DNA from: Homarus americanus
Lineage: Eukaryota > Arthropoda > Malacostraca > Decapoda > Nephropidae
Assembly: GCF_018991925.1 (NCBI RefSeq)
Contig: NW_024720711.1
Span: 3,057,607 to 3,121,606, forward strand
DNA: 64,000 bases
Direction of reading: 5' to 3'
Within the stretch, counting starts at the first letter, position 1. Every line of letters begins with the position of its first letter. Shown here in pieces: positions 44,061 to 56,599 of the stretch. The notes below the pieces were generated by a model that was given only the letters and a program-made list of their open reading frames with translations, ran no database searches and was not told the origin of the DNA. A program made the translations under genes and the position numbers.

Positions 44061-45590
44061 AACAGCCAATAAGAATGTGACATATATTTCACCTCACACA
44101 TGAGGGATTCACCAGCCTCTTCACTCCTACAATCACTAATCTTCTAATCCCTTTACAAAGGTAGCCCGCTGGCCCTCTATCCCTCCCACCTCCCGGTAAC
44201 TGGGATATAGGCCACGTGGATGCGTGTTTCCTGGGACTTATGAGTGGGATACTGGGATCTTAACATACTGAATTCATTGTTGGCCACGTGGCGATCTGGA
44301 CCCAGTTAGCTGAAAGACTCACCAAGAGTTTAACAAATCTTATTTACCTTCACTGGCAATACTTACACCTTTATGGAAATCAAATCAACATTAAAAAACA
44401 AACAGGTGGAAGAGATACAGGGTAGTTGATTAGAAAAGACAGGAACATTTACGAAGAAGAGATCTGAGAGTTAATGAATGGAAAACGAACGTGAGATTAA
44501 GTATATAGCAGAGGAGAAAGAAAACAATAAAATAATTAGACATGAGGAATAATCAATTAAAACAAGGTGGTAACTTCACATACCTGGCCTGAGCCTTGAG
44601 TGCGGGGGAGGGACTGAACTGTGACCTGGAAAAAGGAAAAATAAACTCATATATGACGACAATTAAATTAGTATTACAGAAGCAGAAAAATCTCGAGAGA
44701 TCAATAGTGAGAATATAAAGTTTAAGTCGGGAATATCATGAAGGGAAACCTACTAGGAATGAGGAAGACAACAGAGAAGACAAGATAAAGAAGAAAATTA
44801 TATAACAAAAAGAGAAACAAATGCAGTGAAGAGAGGAACAGGAATACCAATAAAAGGTGTAGGTATAGGAAGGAAAAGAGTAAACTAGACAGATGTAATT
44901 AAAAATATATGTAATAAAGGTGAGAAAAACGAAGAGAGGAAGAAGAACAACCGACAACTATAAAATAAGATGATCAGAGAAATAATAAATAATTCTATCT
45001 ACAGCCAACAAGACTAACAATCGTATAGTACAGTTGGATTCTTTTTTAACTTGACAATACCAGAAATACCCAGCATTGTAAAGTGCTCCGGGGAACTTGA
45101 GTAGCGCCTCACACCACTACCATAACACAACTGTCCTGATATTGAGGATTTGGTCTGATTAATATATCATCTATCACACCCCGAAGGACCATCACTTAAT
45201 GTTCCATCTAGCTGCTGATGATAATAATTTAGTTCTGAGTAGATTATGTATTTGTGATCTTTATAAAACTAGCTGATGCCACTGATTTATTGACGTAATT
45301 TTATGATACAGTCGCCAGTTACAGATACAGTTATTTATACCTGTATCTTGTAACTTAATCTGTACCTGTAGCTATATTTTTAAGACGAATTTTCATCTAA
45401 CTATAACTAGCGAGATACGAGGAGACACGAGCCTGCACAATTGAGATGTCGGGGCCGCATATTACTCATCTCGCCTCATCTTATTACTGGGGCACTGCTG
45501 AACTGGTGTACCGGGTCAGTATACTGGTAGTGCTGTAATATGATTGTGTTTTGTAGCACTAGTCTTATTTACTTGGGGGGGGGGGGCATG
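44061..45590. other. Intergenic sequence, A/G-rich in 44,400-45,000
   Basis: About 1.5 kb with little SSR content. Purine-biased A-rich segment in the middle. No exon, RNA gene or repeat family recognised. Confidence 0.5.
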
Positions 45591-45594
45591 TATT

Positions 45595-45735
45595 ACTGCA
45601 CTGGTATGTCAGGTGTGTGTACTGTCATACCGGGTATGTGTACTGCCATACCGGGTGTGTGTACTACCATACCGGGTTCATGTACTAGTTTACCGGCTGT
45701 ATGTACTGCCGTCCCAACAACGTGTATAGGTCTAC
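45595..45735. repeat. ~21-bp minisatellite GTGTGTACTGCCATACCGG
   Basis: Six diverged units of TGTACTGCCATACCGGGTGTG. The Val-Cys-Thr-Pro open frame on it is an artefact. Confidence 0.8.
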
Positions 45736-46004
45736 AGCCTCTCACTCCCACCCGACCTTCCTCATTGAAACAGTATCGGCATGACCGTAGGCCCCTATTG
45801 TAACCCATCCTGCCCCATTGTCGACCATTCTGGACCATTGTGAACCACTGTGGCCTCTTTTTTCAGTCGCTGTGTGTCCCGGGTCGGTGCTGTGAAAGGC
45901 CTGGAGGGGGGGAGTTAGCACAGCGTGTGAGGAAAATCTTCTTACACCTCGGATGTGTGTGGGAGTGGTGCACCTCGTGATGAAGGGCACTGATTCTCAC
46001 CCAG

Positions 46005-46013
<9 letters not shown>

Positions 46014-46077
<64 letters not shown>
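46014..46077. repeat. (CA)n microsatellite
   Basis: About 62 bp of CA. Confidence 0.95.
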
Positions 46078-46079
<2 letters not shown>

Positions 46080-46080
<1 letters not shown>

Positions 46081-46780
46081 ATTACAACCTACTGGAGGTG
46101 TGTTGGTGGCTTTAAAGTTTGAAATTCCTTTACGTTAGGTTTTAATTAAGTCTGGTATATATATACATATATATTTTACACCCGCGACACGTAAAACACC
46201 ATTAGATTACAGCTGACAGAAGACGTATTAAAGAACAGTACAAGCTGGGTGTGTGTCTGTCTGTCTAAAGGGGGTTTTAAGCCTGGAATTTCATTTTATC
46301 TGATGTGATTAAATTTGGTGAACATAGTCAAGAAAGATAAAGAATTAATTCAATATCTGAACACATGAAACAACAGCTTGGTTAATATGCTGTCTGTGTA
46401 TCTGTTTGTCTCACCTCAAAATTACCATTACATAAAATATGGATTACGTTCGATATACATAATCAAGATAAAAAAATCATTAATATCCCCCCCCCCCATT
46501 CTCCCACCTGCCCCAAAGTCCTGCATTGACCAAAAAATTTATACAAACAAGAACGACGCCAACACACGGGACACTTGACCCAACTTGACGCTTGTAAATA
46601 GATGAAAGGCTATTGATATATGCTGCATTTTGGACTCAACTAGATGTGCTATATTTTGGATTACAGGGCGCTGGAGAGACGGACGATACAAAGTTGTCTT
46701 GGAAACACCTGAGCTGCTCGACTCGCTTCACTAAGATTATAATTGAGTTTTGGTGTTCATTTTGTGTTTCTTGTGTATGA
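46080..46780. other. AT-rich intergenic sequence
   Basis: About 700 bp of unique DNA with a C9 run near 46,488. No gene recognised. Confidence 0.5.
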
Positions 46781-46794
46781 GAGGAGACGAGCGG

Positions 46795-47115
46795 CCATTA
46801 TTCTTCCACTTTCTTTTCTTCTTGCTTTGTCTTTTTTCTTTCTTTTCTTTTTGTCTTTGTCTTTCTGCTCTTCCTATTCTTCTTTCTTTGTCTTCTTTTT
46901 CTTCGCCCTTTGTCTTATTTGTCTTCTTTCTTTGTCTTTCTTTCTCGTTTTCCTTTCTTCTTCTTTCTTGTTTTTCTTTTCTTCTTTCTTTACCTTTCTT
47001 CTTTATCTTCCTTCCTTCTTCTTTGTCTTCTTTTCTTCTTCCTTTGACTTATTTTTCTTCTTCTTTCTTTGTTTATCTTGCTTTTCTTTCTTCTCTCTTG
47101 TCTTCATTCCAACAG
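46795..47115. repeat. TTCTTT/CTTTGTC-rich tract
   Basis: CTTTGTCTTCTTT words repeated for 320 bp. The Phe/Leu/Ser open frame is compositional. Confidence 0.8.
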
Positions 47116-47147
47116 TCATAATCACAGGCTTTTTTTTTTTCGTTTTA

Positions 47148-47268
47148 GGGTCGATCGTCTTTGGAACTTACCGCGTGTACAGTGTTTATATGAGGAAGAG
47201 GAAGACAAAGAGAACCAAAAGGAAGAGGAAGACAAGGAAGAAGATAAAAGAAAAGAAATGGCCATAAA
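47148..47268 (+). other. Possible terminal exon (weak)
   Basis: A T-run and CGTTTTAG form a strong-looking acceptor, followed by 40 codons (GSIVFGTYRVYSVYMRKRKT and a Lys/Arg tail) to TAA, with AATAAA about 145 bp beyond (47,417). A second frame encodes an acidic Glu/Lys/Asp tail instead. No partner exon was found, so this is speculative. Confidence 0.2.
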
Positions 47269-47274
47269 TAGTCA

Positions 47275-47755
47275 ATGAACTACAGCACGTGTTTATTTTG
47301 GTCAGGTCAGGCGATGGAACTAAAGCCAGGTCAAGAGAAGAGGTCAACACAGGTCAGGCGGGAACAAGGAGAGTGAGGGAGTGAGTGTGTGAGTGTCTAT
47401 CCCAAGATGTTGTCAAAATAAACCTTAATACAGAGACACAATGAATGTTAATTGAAAGTTAATTGTGAGATTTTTTCCGATTCTGGGGTTTTTCTTATTA
47501 ATAATATTTGTTCCGTCTGTCTATCCATCTACCTGTCTCGTATTTCAATGCTTTATTCATTTCTCTCCATTCACTATCACTCTTTGGGAGGTCCGGAGCT
47601 AATATGGACGAATCTTGTTACGATGATTGACCACTAACTTACCTTCACCATTATTTCAGCCACGTTCACCACTACACAGGAAACATGGGATGAGGGAAGT
47701 CCTAAATACTTATTGTAACGCCTAACACCCCCGCTGACTTGCTTACTGTGGCTGG
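47275..47755. other. Intergenic sequence
   Basis: Contains CAGGTCAGGCG-type words near 47,300-47,360. Otherwise unique, no gene recognised. Confidence 0.5.
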
Positions 47756-47757
47756 GA

Positions 47758-47929
47758 GGAAGGGAGAGAGAGAGAGGAGGGGAGCAAGGACTTGGAGGAG
47801 GAAGGGTAGCAATAAGGGGAGGGTGGGAGAGGAAGGAGAGAAGAGAAACGGTAGAATGGGGGAAGAAGGGAGAAAGGAAAGCGGATCAGAGATTAAAGGA
47901 TGAAGAGGAAGATGGAAACGGAAGGGGGG

Positions 47930-47977
<48 letters not shown>

Positions 47978-48180
47978 TCAAAGAACATGGGAGAAGGAGA
48001 ACTAAGCAGGAAGGAAGTGAGAGAAATTGAGGGGGTGTAGGAGGAGCAGGGAGAGTGGAGGAGGGCTTTAAGGAGATGGAGGGAAGGGGAGGGAGGGTGG
48101 GAAACATGGAGGGATGACTACCAGCATCTGCCTCCGTGTTTGTATATGTGTGTGTGTGTGTGTGTGTCTGTATACTCATG
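47758..48180. repeat. Purine tract, (GA)n and (TG)n
   Basis: G/A-rich with pure (GA)n at 47,935-47,973, and (TG)n at 48,149-48,167. Confidence 0.85.
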
Positions 48181-48680
48181 TCAGTCCACGTGTGTTTGTT
48201 GACATCATCTGAGAAAGCGCGCCAAATCCTACCATATGATGGAATGTCAACAAAGACTTATAGAATAAACACATGTTTGTAGATCAATCCTTTTAACTTG
48301 GCTAAATGTATTTCAGTTAAGATTTCTTGTTATATTCTTAGATTATCTTGGTATTTTTTAGTGCAAGTGCGATAAAGATTTAGACATTTATTATCACACA
48401 ACAACAGAGCCAGGCCACAACACAGCCGACGTGACCGAGGAAACTTGCCGTTATTCAACCTGTCTTTCCAATTAATTACGAGACGGCTTTATTTCCCTCC
48501 CCTTCACTGTGACTATTTTTATTATCCAATAAAACTGTCAGGCCAATAGTACCCAAGGGTGGTCATCCTTCATCCATAGAAAAGAACTCAAAGAGGGAAT
48601 AAGTCAGGTTCACCTAATAGGCTCGCGACCACTTCAATGGAAAGTCATATTTTTCTAGTTTTTTACCTCGTAATGGCTAA
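48181..48680. other. Intergenic unique sequence
   Basis: About 500 bp of ordinary-complexity DNA, no feature recognised. Confidence 0.5.
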
Positions 48681-49060
48681 AAGAAGGTGGGGGTGAGGGA
48701 TGAGGGAGATGGAAGTGGGGTAGGAGAGGAGGCATATTTTCTATTGAAAGAAGGGAGGGAGGGAGGGAGGGAGGGGAGGATACCTGATCTTCCTCTCTTT
48801 GCTAGGATCTAATGAGATGTGGACGACACATGTTATGTGAGGGTGTAGGTGAGTGAGCGAATGGTGAGGTTTGGTATGAGAGAGAGAGACTCGCCTTCAT
48901 GAAAAGGCTAGGGGGCAGAAGGGAGAGGAATAGTACGAGGAAGGGATGAGGGAAGGGACAAAAAATGAAAGGGAAGGGAGAGGTGGGGAGAGGAAGGGAA
49001 GAACACTGGGAGGGGGGCAGGGGAGGGGCAGGGGAGGGAGGGAGAAAGAAAGGGAGAAGG
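48681..49060. repeat. Purine-rich G/A tract
   Basis: GGGAGG-rich patches, including GGGAGGGAGGGAGGGAGG near 48,757-48,776, a potential G-quadruplex former. Confidence 0.75.
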
Positions 49061-49244
49061 GGTATGTTGTGAAAGACCCGGATTTCTTAAAGACATAATT
49101 TTTGTATATATTTTTTTTTCTCCTGGTTGTTCCTCTTTGTGGGTGGACGGCCTGCCCTTCCTGCCCCCCCGCCCCCATCTCTCTCTCTCTCTCTCTATCG
49201 ATCTATCCATGTACATCTCTCACTGTGAATGTCAGGTGACTAGT

Positions 49245-49249
<5 letters not shown>

Positions 49250-49293
<44 letters not shown>

Positions 49294-49860
49294 CATAATA
49301 ATTAAATTTAATATCAATTCAAGAAATATTTGGGTACCGCTGACTTCCTTCCTTCCTTCTTCCCTCTCTTCATTCCCACCCTCCTTTCCTACCTCCCTCC
49401 ATTCACTCCCTTCCTCATTCATTCCTTCACACCCTCCATTCTTTATCCCTTTCTCATTATTTCCCTCCCTCTCTCCTCTACTTTCTTTCTGCATCTTTCC
49501 TCTACTCATTTTTTCCTTTCTCTCATTTCCATTTGTATCCTCCCATCTACCAATTTCCTCCTTCCTCTCCTTTCTTCCCTTCTTTCTTACTCATCTTCCT
49601 TCCCCGTTTCTCATTTCTTTCTTCTTTCTCCCTTCCTTCCTATTATTACCTCATTTATTTTTCATTTTTTCCTCTCCTTTCCACCACTCTTCCTCCCCTC
49701 TCCTTCCACCCTTCCTTCCCCCTCTCAGAATTCCCACTCCCCTCTCCTCCCTCCCTTCTCTCACCCTCCTTACCATTTCCCTATCACTGTCCCCCTCTTC
49801 TCCCCTTCCTTTTCATTACTGTAACTTCCTGCCTCTCCCTCTCTTTTTCTCTCTCCCCTC
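49250..49860. repeat. (CT)n then long pyrimidine tract
   Basis: (CT)n 49,250-49,290 and about 520 bp of C/T-rich DNA (49,340-49,860). Confidence 0.85.
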
Positions 49861-50068
49861 TCCCAGGCTGGTGGAAAAGGTCATGGGAGGGGTAGAGAGT
49901 GACCTTTATCCCCCCTTGAAGGTCAGCAAAAGGTCATAAGGGCTGAGTTACATGGCCATACTTAATGGCCTTTAGTACATTAAAGAAAAGTGATCTCTCT
50001 CTCTCTCCCAATTTACCTTACTAGGGGACACTGAATAGGGTACTGAACCGTATTATTCGCTTCCTCGC

Positions 50069-50073
<5 letters not shown>

Positions 50074-50162
<89 letters not shown>

Positions 50163-50400
50163 GCTTTCTATGATCATCTGAAACATCGTCTCCCTTCCCC
50201 TCCATGTCTTCCTTCTTTCCCCTAACCACCTCCTTCCTCTTCTCCCTTCCGTTTCCCTCTACCTCTTGCCCCTTCCCCGCTCCCCTCCTCAAACATCCTC
50301 ATCTTTCACCAGCATCTTTCTAGCTCTCCCCCTTCCCCACCCTCCCTGTCCTCATCTTCCTTCTACTGGCTCCCCCTCTCCCCCTCATGTAAAACCCATC
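50074..50400. repeat. (CT)n array and pyrimidine tract
   Basis: About 87 bp of pure CT, then C/T-rich DNA. (GA)n follows at 50,485-50,530. Confidence 0.9.
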
Positions 50401-50470
50401 ACCCTCTGCCAGACCAGTAAGCCTGGACGATCACAGGGAAGCTTCTACTAGTGTGTTGACGCACGCCCTA

Positions 50471-50532
<62 letters not shown>

Positions 50533-50534
50533 CA

Positions 50535-51290
50535 GTGTGCTGGTACGTCCTAATGTGACAGAGAAGAGTGAGAGAAAAATTTCCTTGAGGGTTCTCTTTA
50601 TAAATTCATCAACACACACACACATGGCAGCTCGTCTATCAAACAATATCAAGACACCATCAGTATCCGACCCACCATAACCACTGCAGCTCTACAACCT
50701 CCACTCAACTCACAATATTCTAAACTCGTGATTAATCTATTTTTTTCCAAATATTATTTCCAGAAGAATTATAAAATTATCCTATGAGAAATTATCTACA
50801 GCTCATTCATTAATCATTTCGTTAACGTGTACTTCAAATAATTCATAATATAAGGTGTTGCTGCCATTCATTCATAAAAATAATATTCACTACAATTCAT
50901 ATATTAATTATAACTCTTCTTCATTCAAAATTCCTGTACGTTAATATTTACATTCATTCATTCATTCATTCATAAAGTTACACTATGCCTTAAGGCTTGT
51001 TGCTGGTGTTCATTCATATAATAAAATACTACACAGTTTACTACACCTCACTGACGTTATAACACGACGGATTTATTAAAGCCCATTGATTGGTCGCTGG
51101 TCCTCTAGGGCAAGAAGGGCCTATCTCTTTGTTTACATGTTTAATACTTCGGAATGGGTGGTTCATGTCTTCATTATTGTTTATTTTTTATATTTACGAT
51201 TTGGGGGAGTTACAGGGGAGAAGAGAGGAGATAGACATATAGATGGACAGATAGACAGACAGACACGGAGAAGACATTAGTATTAAAAGA
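50535..51290. other. AT-rich intergenic sequence
   Basis: About 750 bp of unique DNA with an ATTC-rich (ATTCATTC) patch at 50,951-50,972. No gene recognised. Confidence 0.5.
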
Positions 51291-51294
51291 ACGC

Positions 51295-52560
51295 CTCTTC
51301 TCCCTCTTTCCCATGTTCCCCCTCCCCTCCTGTCTCCACCCCTCCTTCCTCTCTCCCTCTCTTCTTTCCTTATCCCTTCCTCCCTCCCTCATCTCCTCTC
51401 ACGTCATCACCTCGCCCTTACTTTCGTTTCCTCTCCTTCTTTCACTTCCCCTCACTACCCCCCCTCTTATCCCTTCTCCTCATTCTACATCCGGCTATTA
51501 CAGTCTCTCCCTCTCATTCTCCTCCCTTCTCTTTTCCCTCTCATTTCTCTCATTTTCCTCCCCTCTTTCTTTCCCTCTCATTCCTACCTCCCTCTCGACA
51601 GTGTTGTGAAAACAGAAGAAGAAGAAGGACGACGAAGATGATAAAGGTAGGAAGAGGAGGAGGAGAGGGAGGTATCACAATAAGGGTGTGATCCCCCAGT
51701 AAGACGCGTGACGGGCGTGATAATAGGAAGAGGAAGAAGAGAAGAGGTGGAAGAGGAAGAAGAGGAGAGGGTGGAAGAAGAGCAGAACAGGGAAAGAGAA
51801 AACGAAAAGGGGAAAACCAAAAATTGGAGAAAAAGAAGAAGTAGAAGAGTAGGAGTAGGAAGAGAGGAGGAAGGGCAGAAGATGAGGAGAAGCAAAAATG
51901 GGAAGACGAAGAAGAGCAGGAGGAGGAGGAGGAGGAGGAGGAGGAGGAGGAGGAGGAGGATAGCCAGAGACAGTATTGGTGGACACGTACACAGATAATG
52001 GAGACCCTGGCAGAAGCATAACGTCCAGGCTGGTACTGATGCTTCTATTACCATGCTTCTCACGCGCCTTCCAGGGCCCTCCTCCTCTTCCTTCCTTCCT
52101 CCTCCTAGTCCTCTCTCTCCTCCCTTATGACACCTCCGCTTCCGTTTCCTGTTCCTCTTTTGGTTCCACTTCCTCTTCCTCCTCCACCTTCATTATACCT
52201 ACGCTTCCTCCTCTTTCTTTTTCCTTATGAATATATCTTCTTCTTCCTCCACTTGCTCTTCGTGCCTCTCTTTATGATTCTTCCGCTTCCTCTTATTCCC
52301 CTTTGCCGCCCCATCCTCACACTTTCTTCTAGTAACTCCACTTTCTCTTCATTCTCTCCCTCTTCATCATCTACCTCTTCCTCTCCTCCTTTTCTCCCTC
52401 TACTCCCCATCTTCCTCTTCCACTTCTGTTATGTCTACCACTTTTCCTCGAGTTCATTTCCTCTTTCTTTTCTTCGTTTCTCCTGTTATTGCAGTTTTTC
52501 TTATACATTATCTTCATTACTATTACTCTGTTAGTTATGTCTCCTCCTCCTCTCTTCACA
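51295..52560. repeat. Alternating pyrimidine / purine / pyrimidine mega-tract
   Basis: C/T-rich 51,295-51,598, G/A-rich 51,605-51,962 (ending in (GGA)n), a ~100-bp mixed gap, then C/T-rich 52,070-52,560. The strand bias flips twice within 1.25 kb. Confidence 0.8.
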
Positions 52561-52712
52561 CCTCGTTTAGTTGTCTTGTTATTTCCTATTTGTATTCTTG
52601 TCTCTCTCTACGATGTCCTTGGTCACGTCGAGTCGCTGCTTACCCTTGTCTGTATACCTCCACGGTCTATGTATAGTGTGTGTGTACATGTTTGATATAC
52701 CCAGCATCACTA

Positions 52713-52713
52713 G

Positions 52714-52750
<37 letters not shown>
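52713..52750. repeat. (CA)n microsatellite
   Basis: About 36 bp of CA. Confidence 0.95.
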
Positions 52751-52751
<1 letters not shown>

Positions 52752-52867
52752 ACCAGAGGAAGTTGCCAACTATTGTTATTCAGATTTATTTAACCTCCGC
52801 CGGGAATATTTTACTGTTTACGACAACCTGTGACAAGTGTAGCTGTCCTGCCTCTGTTGTGAGGGGG

Positions 52868-53062
52868 GGGGGGATTCCCTCACCCAGCAGGGAAGGGAGA
52901 CTCTTGCTTCCCCTCACCAAGCAGGGAAGGGAGACTCTTGCTTCCCCTCACCCAGCAGGGAAGGGAGACTCTTGCTTCCCCTCACCCAGCAGGGAAGGGA
53001 GACTCTTGCTTCCCCTCACCCAGCAGGGATGGGGAATCTTTCTTCCCCTCCCCCAGAAGGGT
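52868..53062. repeat. 36-bp minisatellite CTCACCCAGCAGGGAAGGGA...
   Basis: Five units of CTCACCCAGCAGGGAAGGG plus AGACTCTTGCTTCCC. The inner three are nearly identical, so homogenisation is recent. Confidence 0.9.
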
Positions 53063-53144
53063 TAGATTAGGTTACGCTAGGTAAGGTTGGGTGTCTATTC
53101 TTTAGGTGATTCATATTTTTTCTCTATGGTCAAAACTTCGCTCT

Positions 53145-53300
53145 GTCTCATGTTTGCTCCACTCAGTCCTACCTTCCCCCTCCCCCCCCTTTCATTGTCA
53201 CCCTTCTCTTACTCCTTTTCCTTTCCCATCTCCTTCCATTTCCTCTCGCTACACGGCCTCACCTACCTAGTTCCTCCCTTACTTCCCTCCAACAGTAAAT
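53145..53300. other. Pyrimidine-rich stretch
   Basis: C/T-rich DNA, nothing coding. Then about 350 bp of unique sequence to 53,645 with a (TCTA/CCAC)-rich patch near 53,420-53,490. Confidence 0.5.
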
Positions 53301-53649
53301 AACAACAAGGGGTCAGCTAGGAGAGTAACTTTACACTGAAAGGTCACACCCCACAGTTAATCACGGGGTCCTGGGTGTGTGTCCCTCTCTACCTGTGAGT
53401 GTTGATCTCTCTTTCTCTCTCTATCTATTTATCTATCCATCTATCGATATATCCATTCATCCACCCACCCATTTATCCACCCACTTCAAAGGTACAGACG
53501 GCATACACCATTGTACACAACAGGACACAGCGACATCACAAATAGTTGTTTCTATGATAAATCGTAAGTCATACATTAAGCTAAAACACACACAGGTCTG
53601 ACGCCCCCCACAAACACCTGAAAATTTTAACTAAAATACAAACTACTGT

Positions 53650-54020
53650 GAGAGAGTTACTGTAGGAGGGTTACTATGGGGAGGGCGGTTAGTGTGGGAG
53701 AGTTACTGTGGGAGGAGGTTAGTGGGAGAGAGTTAGCGTGGGAGTTAGTGTGGGAGAGAGTTAGTGTGGGAGAGTTAGTGTGGGAGGAGATTAGTGGGAG
53801 AGAGTTAGCGTGGGAGTTAGTGTGGGAGAGAGTTAGTGTGGGAGAGAGTGTGGGAGAGTTAGTGTGGGAGGAGGTTAGTGGGAGAGAGTTAGCGTGGGAG
53901 TTAGTGTGGGAGAGAGTTAGTGTGGGAGAGAGTTAGTGTGGGAGGAGGTTAGTGGGAGAGAGTTAGCGTGGGAGTTAGTGTGGGAGAGAGTGTGGGAGAA
54001 AATTTGTGTGGGAGGGAATT
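53650..54020. repeat. GTGGGAGAGAGTTAGTGTGGGAG minisatellite with higher-order structure
   Basis: Basic GTTAGTGTGGGAGAGA units (about 15-18 bp). A ~100-bp block containing AGGAGGTTAGTGGGAGAGAG and TTAGCGTGGGAG recurs about four times (near 53,710, 53,785, 53,870, 53,940). Confidence 0.85.
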
Positions 54021-54254
54021 AATGGACACTGCCAGAGAGATTGACAGCAAAGGTTAATGAGAGAACGGTTTAATCTGCTGTAATATTAAGCTATGTTGTA
54101 ATATTAATGGCTGTTGTAATATTACGCTATGATGTAATAACACGCTACGCTGAAATATTATTTGTCAAAAGTAAATCACGTACATACTGCATATCCCTTA
54201 CTGTTTGAGTCATTAGTATATACATAAATAAACATGTACTGTACACTATGTTTT

Positions 54255-54555
54255 GTTTTTCCTTTCCTCTATATGCCTTCCTGCTCTTCCTTGCTCCTTT
54301 CTTCCTTCCCTCCTATTCCTTCCCTCTCTTCCAGCCTCCTTATAGGTCTACCTTCCCTCCTCCTTATACGTCGACCTTCCCTCCCATTCCTTCCCTCTCC
54401 TCCCTTCTCCTTATACCCTTATACGTCTACCCTACTCCTTCCATCATCCTTTCTTTCTCATGTCTAATCTCAACCCTACTTCTTCCCGCTTTGCTTCCTT
54501 CTCCTACTCACTCCCTCTCTCCTCCTCCCGTTCACACTCCTTCCTCTCCCCTCCC
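54255..54555. repeat. Pyrimidine-rich tract
   Basis: C/T-rich with CTTATACGTC(T/G)ACC repeated. Preceded (54,070-54,165) by five TGTAATATTA units. Confidence 0.75.
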
Positions 54556-54689
54556 CCCACCACACAAACAACATTACCATTCTAATGAAAAAAAAACAGC
54601 ATAACTTAACCCAAAACTCTCAGCATAAAAGTACTAATTATTCATCTCTGACTCTCACTCACTGACCCTTTGTGCTTGTGTGTGTTTCT

Positions 54690-54935
54690 AGACAACAATA
54701 TGAGTAAATTTGCTCACAACACAAAAATTATGGCGCATGATTCAACCAGCAGCAATGTGATCGAAATACACAAGAGAAATATACAACTAAATAAAGATAA
54801 CAAAACTAACACAATCAGGATGAAACACGTAGTAATTTTATATGAAAGAAGGAATAAGGTAAACACCGGTTGGATGAGTGGAACAAGTTATTATCAACAC
54901 CAAGACCAACTCAAACTCACTGGCAAGTTTAAATT
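54690..54935 (+). mobile_element. Highly decayed family A non-LTR fragment
   Basis: NNMSKFAHNTKIMAHDS corresponds to the SKFADDTKI catalytic region with DD lost to HN. Farther on, GAGTGGAACAAG encodes the EWNK of DEWNKL, and the preceding GGAATAAGGTAAACACC matches the 22.68-kb copy. Much of the middle is deleted. An old copy. Confidence 0.6.
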
Positions 54936-55014
54936 ATATATTGTTAGGCAGATATATAAGTTCAGTGTGTCTTATTTTTATGTTTTCTACTTGTTTTTAG
55001 TGTAAATAAACTGA

Positions 55015-55185
55015 GCGACAGACAGGCACAGACTGACAGACAGACAAACAAACATGCAAAAAAACACAGACAGACAGACGAATACAGACATACGAACAGA
55101 CAGGCACACAGAAAAACAGAGACAGATTATACATGCATACAAACAGGCAGAAAAACAGACAGACAGACAGGTAGAGAAGAACGCT
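55015..55185. repeat. (CAGA)n/ACAGACAG degenerate tract
   Basis: ACAGACAGACAAACAAAC words for about 170 bp. (CT)n at 55,328-55,365. Confidence 0.8.
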
Positions 55186-55325
55186 ACAGTCTCCCAACAA
55201 GAGAATAATAACTGAACATAAAGGCCTCGTGAAGAGAGAAAATCAACCATTATTTCCGCCAGAATTTTGATTTGGAAGGTAAATTTACACACAAGATGAT
55301 TTCCCTCTCAATTAAGACAGCATTT

Positions 55326-55370
<45 letters not shown>

Positions 55371-55599
55371 ATCTCTCTATCTCCCCGGGACAATAGACCT
55401 CTGCCTGCTGGACTGAAGTTCTATAAAGCAGGATCGAATCCCCTTGAGTTTATACCGTGAAGCGTTAAATACCTCTAAAACTCGGCATCAAGGAGAATCA
55501 GAAACTCCATCGCTCGCTAATGTCGATGTTTACTTGGCAAACACCCGCGTGTTGACCAGCCATTGCCTACCTTATCGTCCCTGCGAGCTGTCCTAATTG

Positions 55600-55908
55600 A
55601 TAACGCGATTTAAGATAAAAAAATACGTCGTTCTGGAGAGGAAATCATTGTTATTTTGGGGTGAATAATGAGCCCTTATTTAATAATGAAAATTTAGTAG
55701 TTTATGGTTTCGAAGACGATAATATGTCGTCGATTTAAGAGTAAAAAAAAATATCTAAGATGAAAAATACGTCGTTTATAGATTCTAAGATAACGTGTCA
55801 TTGTTTTAACATGAAATGATTTATTGAGACTAATGATGTGTCGTTTATGGTAAAAAAAATAAAATGTCGTTTTAGAGAGACTAAATTTTACGATTTAAGA
55901 TGATTTAA

Positions 55909-55961
<53 letters not shown>

Positions 55962-56060
55962 CAGGATTTTTATTGAGACGAGAGATTTTTATGGGATTTA
56001 AAAGTAAATAAGAAATAAGATTGATTTAAAGAGATAGTAATACAGATTTAAGATTTTACT
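55600..56060. repeat. Degenerate TACGTCGTTTA...AAGATAA tract with (GA)n
   Basis: An A/CGTCGTTTA core recurs about six times at 50-80-bp spacing with AAGAT/AAAAAAT between. (GA)n at 55,911-55,957. It resembles an old tandem repeat and is not coding. Confidence 0.55.
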
Positions 56061-56146
56061 TATATCAAGGACAATAAACCTCAGATTCTACACTATTAGA
56101 CAGATTACATGTCAGGCAGATTACACACACTCACACACACACACAC

Positions 56147-56560
56147 AAAGGACCTGCAGAATCATGCTCAGCGCAGACTACTCCGGCTACACCAACGCTT
56201 TCTCCACCCTGGAAATGCCATCCCTCAGTAACCTCCACCACCAAGCACTAGCAAGGTTTGGCAGTGGACTACTGCACCACCCTCGTCATTGCCACCACCT
56301 GTCACTGGCAGTCCCCCACCCACCTAGTGCAGTCCGCCACTACAACAAAATTCAGCCCATAAGAGCCCGCACTGATAGATATAAGAACAGCACCATCCCA
56401 TCTATTGTTAAAATAATAAACAACTCCTGATTTATGTACTGTACAGCCCTGTAAATGTATTGAACGCATATCATTATGTCTAACTCACATGTAAGTTTGT
56501 ATATTTTCAGACACCGGCTGCAACTCTATTAATAAACCGTTTATTAGTATTATTATTATT
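56147..56560 (+). mobile_element. Family B non-LTR retrotransposon, best-preserved 3' fragment
   Basis: An open frame ends at 56,430. It encodes TCRIMLSADYSGYTNAFSTL, LARFGSGLLHHPRH, AVRHYNKIQPIRARTDRYKN and PSIVKIINNS. This is the conserved C-terminal tail seen in many arthropod non-LTR polyproteins. The ~130-bp 3' UTR ends ATTAATAAACCG plus TTA-rich sequence. It begins directly after (CA)n (about 56,125-56,147) and ends in (CA)n (56,563-56,597). The catalytic domains are absent. Confidence 0.88.
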
Positions 56561-56564
56561 TATT

Positions 56565-56598
<34 letters not shown>

Positions 56599-56599
56599 T

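Noticed and set aside
54670..55005. Intact 111-codon gene
   Set aside because: Its internal words match decayed LINE family A; the open frame is a remnant.
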